Shown here: positions 5,804 to 8,168 of the stretch, piece after piece
Position numbering within the stretch: position 1 is the stretch's first letter
How the letters are laid out: each line of letters starts with the position of its first letter
DNA from: Desulfovibrionaceae bacterium
Lineage (GTDB): Bacteria; Desulfobacterota; Desulfovibrionia; Desulfovibrionales; Desulfovibrionaceae
Assembly: GCA_030539415.1 (NCBI GenBank)
Contig: JAUNSE010000073.1
Span: 1 to 8,168 of the forward strand
Reading direction: 5' to 3'
Length of the DNA stretch: 8,168 nucleotides
Notes under the pieces: generated by a model
Told to the model about the DNA's origin: nothing
What the model saw: only the letters and a program-made list of their open reading frames with translations
The model's database searches: none
Program-made: the position numbers and the translations under genes

Positions 5804-5808
5804 ACCCC

Positions 5809-6351
5809 ATGTACAAGGTGGATGATCTAGTTGTTTATCCCGCGCAGGGCGTCGGGAAAATCAATCGCATCGATACGAAAACGATCGGCGGGGCATCGTG
5901 CGATATTTACATTGTCGGCATCCAGAGCAACAACATCACTCTCATGGTGCCGGTGAAAAATGCCGGCAGCGTGGGGCTGCGCCAGCTTGTGGACAAGCAG
6001 ACGGCTGCCGACATTCTTGACAGCCTGAAGAACAATCAGCAGGCCGCTGTCACTGTCGGGCAGAACTGGAACCGGCGCTTCCGCAAGTACTCCGACAAGA
6101 TGAAGAGTCCGGACCTTGGCGTTGTGGCCGACGTGCTGCGCGAGCTTTTGGTGCTGGGCAGGGACAAGGAGCTGTCCTACGGCGAGCGCCGCCTGCAGGA
6201 GCAGGCCATGTCGCTCGTGGCCGGAGAAATCTCCGAGGTGCTGGGCACCACGACCGAAGACATCCGCGACACCCTTCTGAGGATTTACGCGCCAGCACCC
6301 GCGCCCGCAGACGAGGCCAGGCCCAAGTCCGGCCGCGGCAGCCGCTCATAG
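5809..6351 (+). CDS. carD: CarD/CdnL-family RNA polymerase-binding transcription regulator
   Basis: CarD-type proteins bind the RNA polymerase beta subunit and stabilise the open promoter complex, often at rRNA and housekeeping promoters. The product is 180 aa. The N-terminal Tudor-like RNA-polymerase-interacting domain (about 1-60) contains KVDDLVVYPAQGVGKI and LMVPVKNAGSVGLR. The C-terminal helical DNA-binding domain includes NWNRRFRKYSDKMKSPD (86-102); its Trp87 corresponds to the tryptophan that wedges into the minor groove at the upstream edge of the bubble in studied CarD proteins. LSYGERRLQEQAMSLVAGEIS (122-142) is also typical. The tail (161-180) is Ala/Pro-rich then basic. ATG 5809 has AAGGAG 5 nt upstream and gives the expected N-terminus. 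The gene stands alone between a long structured upstream gap and rho. Family assignment is firm; target promoters are unknown. Confidence 0.94.
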   Translation: MYKVDDLVVYPAQGVGKINRIDTKTIGGASCDIYIVGIQSNNITLMVPVKNAGSVGLRQLVDKQTAADILDSLKNNQQAAVTVGQNWNRRFRKYSDKMKSPDLGVVADVLRELLVLGRDKELSYGERRLQEQAMSLVAGEISEVLGTTTEDIRDTLLRIYAPAPAPADEARPKSGRGSRS

Positions 6352-6721
6352 AAAATTTCCGGCTTGCCCGCCGTTCGCGGCGGACCGTCCATTTCCCGGC
6401 CGGCAGGGTCTGAGCCGTGCTTTCCGCGTTTTCCCCCGCCGGCAGCTTCCTGCCGCGCCCGTCCCGACCGGGGCGCAGTCCCGCGCTCCGGCGTACTGCT
6501 GTGCCGCTCGCTGCCCGCTTCGGGTGTCTTGCCAACATCGCCGGCCTGCGTTACTTATTTCCCATGCATGCGGGTCAGCGACCCGCCCTCTCTTTCCGCG
6601 GTCCCGTCCCGGGGCTGCATCTCCTTCTTTCTGTTCCAGCCTGCCCTGCCCGTTCTGACGGCGTTCAGCCGTCCGGATTCCTTCCTGCTCCTCCCATTCC
6701 AGACATTCTTCGGACTCCCCC
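6352..6721 (+). other. carD-rho gap: weak hairpins and candidate rho leader
   Basis: No gene is visible in this 370-nt gap. Directly after carD there is a 6-bp stem CCGCCG/CGGCGG with a TTCG loop (6368-6383). It has no T-run, so it is at best a weak terminator. A second stem, CGGCAG/CTGCCG around CTTC, lies at 6440-6455. A possible promoter is TTGCCA (6529-6534) with a 17-nt spacer to TACTTA (6552-6557); the -10 match is poor. The remainder up to the rho ATG is annotated separately as a rut-like leader. carD and rho may or may not be cotranscribed. Confidence 0.5.
6570..6721 (+). promoter_or_regulatory. C-rich, G-poor rut-like leader of rho (possible Rho autoregulation site)
   Basis: A perfect 7-bp hairpin GCGGGTC-AGC-GACCCGC (6570-6586) is followed by a pyrimidine-rich, A-poor stretch. 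By hand count, 6601-6720 contains 51 C, 35 T, 24 G and 10 A, so 72% pyrimidine with C about twice G. C-over-G bubbles with pyrimidine runs are the known signature of Rho utilisation sites. In E. coli, rho is autoregulated by Rho-dependent termination in its leader. By analogy this leader may do the same. No Shine-Dalgarno is present before the start codon. Confidence 0.45.
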
Positions 6722-8020
6722 ATGCCCAGAAAAGCTCCCTGCCAGCCCGACGCACGAGCGGACGGCTCGATAAATCTCACCACTCTCAAGACACTTCCCA
6801 TGGGCGAGCTCATGCAGCTTGCCGCAAGCTGCGGAGCGGAAAATCCGAGCGCCCTGCGCAAGCAGGAGCTGATCTTCTCCATTCTGCAGGCCTACGGAGC
6901 CCGTGACGGCGCCATCTTCGGCGACGGCGTGCTGGAAATCCTGCCCGACGGCTTCGGCTTTCTGCGCTCGCCCCTGTGCTCGTACATGCCCGGGCCCGAC
7001 GACATCTATGTCTCGCCCTCGCAGATACGCAAGTTCTCGCTGCGCAAGGGTGACGTCGTGTCTGGGCAGATCCGCCCGCCCAAGGAGGGCGAGCGCTACT
7101 TCGCCCTGCTGCGCGTGGTGTCCATCGGCTTTCAGGAGCCGGAGAAGGCCAGAAATCTGGTTCTTTTCGACAACCTGACGCCGGTCTATCCGAACCGCCA
7201 GCTCGTCATGGAGAACGGCGCCGGCAATCTGGCCAACCGCATCATCGACCTGCTCGCGCCCATCGGCTGCGGCCAGCGCGGCCTCATCGTGGCGCCGCCC
7301 AGAGCCGGCAAGACGGTGCTCCTGCAGTCTCTGGCCAACGCCATCACAACCAACAATCCGGACTGCTACCTCATCGTGCTGCTCATCGACGAGCGCCCCG
7401 AGGAGGTGACGGACATGGAGCGCGGCGTGAACGGCGCCGAGGTGGTGAGCTCCACCTTCGACGAGCCCCCGCAGCGGCACGTCCAGGTCTGCGAGATGGT
7501 CCTGGAAAAGGCCAAGCGCCTGGTCGAGCGCAAGAAGGACGTGGTCATCCTGCTCGACTCCATAACCCGCGTGGGCCGGGCCTACAACACTGTCACCCCG
7601 GCCTCCGGCCGCGTGCTCACCGGCGGTCTCGATGCCACGGCCCTGCAGCGGCCCAAGCGCTTTTTCGGCGCGGCCCGCAACATGGAGGAGGGAGGCAGCC
7701 TCACCATTCTGGCCACGGCCCTCATCGACACCGGCTCGCGCATGGACGAGGTCATCTTCGAGGAGTTCAAGGGCACGGGCAACATGGAGATATATCTGGA
7801 CCGCCATCTGGCCGAGCGCCGCATCTTCCCGGCCATCGACATCAACCGCTCCGGCACGCGCCGCGAGGAGCTGATGCTGTCCGAGGACGTGCTCAAGCGC
7901 ACCTGGATACTGCGCAAGATTCTCTCGCCCATGCAGCCGTCCGAGAGTCTTGAATTTCTGCAGGAGAAGATGCGCGGCACAAGGAGCAACAGGGAATTCC
8001 TGGCCTCCATGGGCAAATAG
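6722..8020 (+). CDS. rho: Transcription termination factor Rho
   Basis: Hexameric RNA-dependent ATPase and helicase that binds nascent C-rich RNA and dissociates the elongation complex. The product is 432 aa (E. coli 419), without the large N-terminal insertion of actinobacterial Rho. Domains are an N-terminal helix bundle (about 18-60, NLTTLKTLPMGELMQLA), a cold-shock-like RNA-binding domain with the RNP1-type DGFGFLR (76-82) and ERYFALL (124-130), and a RecA-type ATPase. Walker A is APPRAGKT (191-198), Walker B VVILLDS (274-280), the Q-loop VLTGGLDATAL (298-308) and the R-loop region KGTGNMEIYLDR (350-361); AERR (364-367) carries the expected arginine finger. The conserved core begins at Asn19, where E. 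coli Rho begins MNLTELK, so ATG 6722 adds a 17-residue polar extension. No Shine-Dalgarno precedes ATG 6722. The next in-frame ATG (6800) would cut into the conserved first helix, so 6722 is preferred. Confidence 0.97.
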   Translation: MPRKAPCQPDARADGSINLTTLKTLPMGELMQLAASCGAENPSALRKQELIFSILQAYGARDGAIFGDGVLEILPDGFGFLRSPLCSYMPGPDDIYVSPSQIRKFSLRKGDVVSGQIRPPKEGERYFALLRVVSIGFQEPEKARNLVLFDNLTPVYPNRQLVMENGAGNLANRIIDLLAPIGCGQRGLIVAPPRAGKTVLLQSLANAITTNNPDCYLIVLLIDERPEEVTDMERGVNGAEVVSSTFDEPPQRHVQVCEMVLEKAKRLVERKKDVVILLDSITRVGRAYNTVTPASGRVLTGGLDATALQRPKRFFGAARNMEEGGSLTILATALIDTGSRMDEVIFEEFKGTGNMEIYLDRHLAERRIFPAIDINRSGTRREELMLSEDVLKRTWILRKILSPMQPSESLEFLQEKMRGTRSNREFLASMGK

Positions 8021-8045
8021 CCGCGCCGGCCTCCGCACAGATTTC

Positions 8046-8090
8046 GAGGGCCGCGCCGGAACAGTTCCGGCGCGGCCCTCCGCTGTCTTT
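8046..8090 (+). terminator. Intrinsic terminator after rho
   Basis: A perfect 16-bp GC-rich stem runs from GAGGGCCG... at 8046-8061 to ...CGGCCCTC at 8065-8080, with a 3-nt loop (CAG). A modest T-rich tail (CTGTCTTTT, 8082-8090) follows. It begins 25 nt after the rho stop. The T-tract is short and interrupted, but the stem is very stable. Confidence 0.8.
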
Positions 8091-8124
8091 TGCGCGCGCC
8101 CTTGCGGGCCTTCCCGCCTAGAGC

Positions 8125-8159
8125 GTGTGGACACGAGTTGGATAGACTCGCGATCACAC
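8125..8159. repeat. Two-tier inverted repeat at the right edge, function unknown
   Basis: GTGTG (8125-8129) pairs with CACAC (8155-8159), and inside it CGAGT (8134-8138) pairs with ACTCG (8146-8150). The two stems are separated by a symmetrical 4x4 internal loop. Base composition becomes AT-richer here (AAATTTTG follows at 8160-8167). It may be a terminator for a gene beyond the edge on the minus strand, an operator, or the end of a mobile element starting near CTAGAGCGTGTGG (8118-8130). Too little sequence remains to decide. Confidence 0.35.
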
Positions 8160-8168
8160 AAATTTTGC

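Larger units (their letters stand above)
5080..5808. other. Long non-coding gap between pth and carD, AT-rich at its centre
   Basis: No convincing gene is visible in these ~730 nt. Base composition changes sharply: by hand count, 42 of 60 bases are A/T in 5181-5240 and 37 of 60 in 5281-5340, in an otherwise clearly GC-rich window. Contents seen are an 8-bp inverted repeat CGACAGGC/GCCTGTCG (5122-5129 and 5167-5174), nested palindromes at 5190-5216, the perfect palindrome ACCTGCAGGT (5279-5288), -10-like TACTAT (5234-5239) and TATATT (5307-5312), a perfect -35 TTGACA at 5395-5400 without a good -10, and several hairpins from 5580 to the carD start. The longest open frames on either strand here look random in composition. 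The most economical reading is the promoter and long structured leader of carD, possibly with a small RNA. Confidence 0.6.

Noticed and set aside
6417..6773. Open frame overlapping the rho start, including ATG 6564, as a possible rho leader peptide
   Set aside because: No ribosome-binding site before either start, Pro/Ser/Leu-rich random composition, and it runs into rho out of frame. The C-rich composition is explained better as a rut-like RNA.
6665..8161. 498-codon minus-strand open frame opposite rho
   Set aside because: Full antisense shadow of rho with no recognisable domain and low-complexity composition.

Overview
This is a high-GC bacterial window of housekeeping genes, all on the + strand. 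The order is M48 peptidase, hslV, ispE, tRNA-Gln, prs, rplY (ctc/L25), pth, carD, rho. This order, the L25 protein with an Ala-rich tail and the protein sequences resemble sulfate-reducing Deltaproteobacteria of the Desulfovibrio type (Desulfovibrionaceae). That assignment is from recognition, not from a search. I see no mobile element, phage gene, CRISPR array or defence system inside the window.

Layout. Positions 3-4270 form a tightly packed cluster. The C-terminal part of an M48 zinc peptidase with TPR repeats overlaps hslV by one base. hslV is followed after 21 nt by ispE. The last codons of ispE lie inside the acceptor stem of a tRNA-Gln(UUG). prs starts 34 nt after the tRNA, and rplY follows prs after 87 nt. 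The cluster ends in a strong intrinsic terminator at 4299-4332. pth starts only 28 nt past that terminator and has its own terminator at 5040-5079. An 809-nt gap with an AT-rich core and several hairpins precedes carD. A 370-nt gap with a C-rich, G-poor stretch precedes rho. rho ends in a 16-bp GC-rich terminator, and an imperfect inverted repeat sits at the right edge.

Themes. The genes serve envelope and cytosolic protein quality control (M48, HslV), isoprenoid precursors (IspE), PRPP synthesis (Prs), translation (tRNA-Gln, L25, Pth) and global transcription (CarD for initiation, Rho for termination). No new protein system is evident. The most interesting signals are RNA-level and regulatory. 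The ispE stop codon is embedded in a tRNA. Hairpins abut the Shine-Dalgarno sequences of rplY and carD. A terminator lies directly before pth with no room for a promoter. The AT-rich gap before carD carries palindromes, and the rho leader looks like a rut site consistent with Rho autoregulation.
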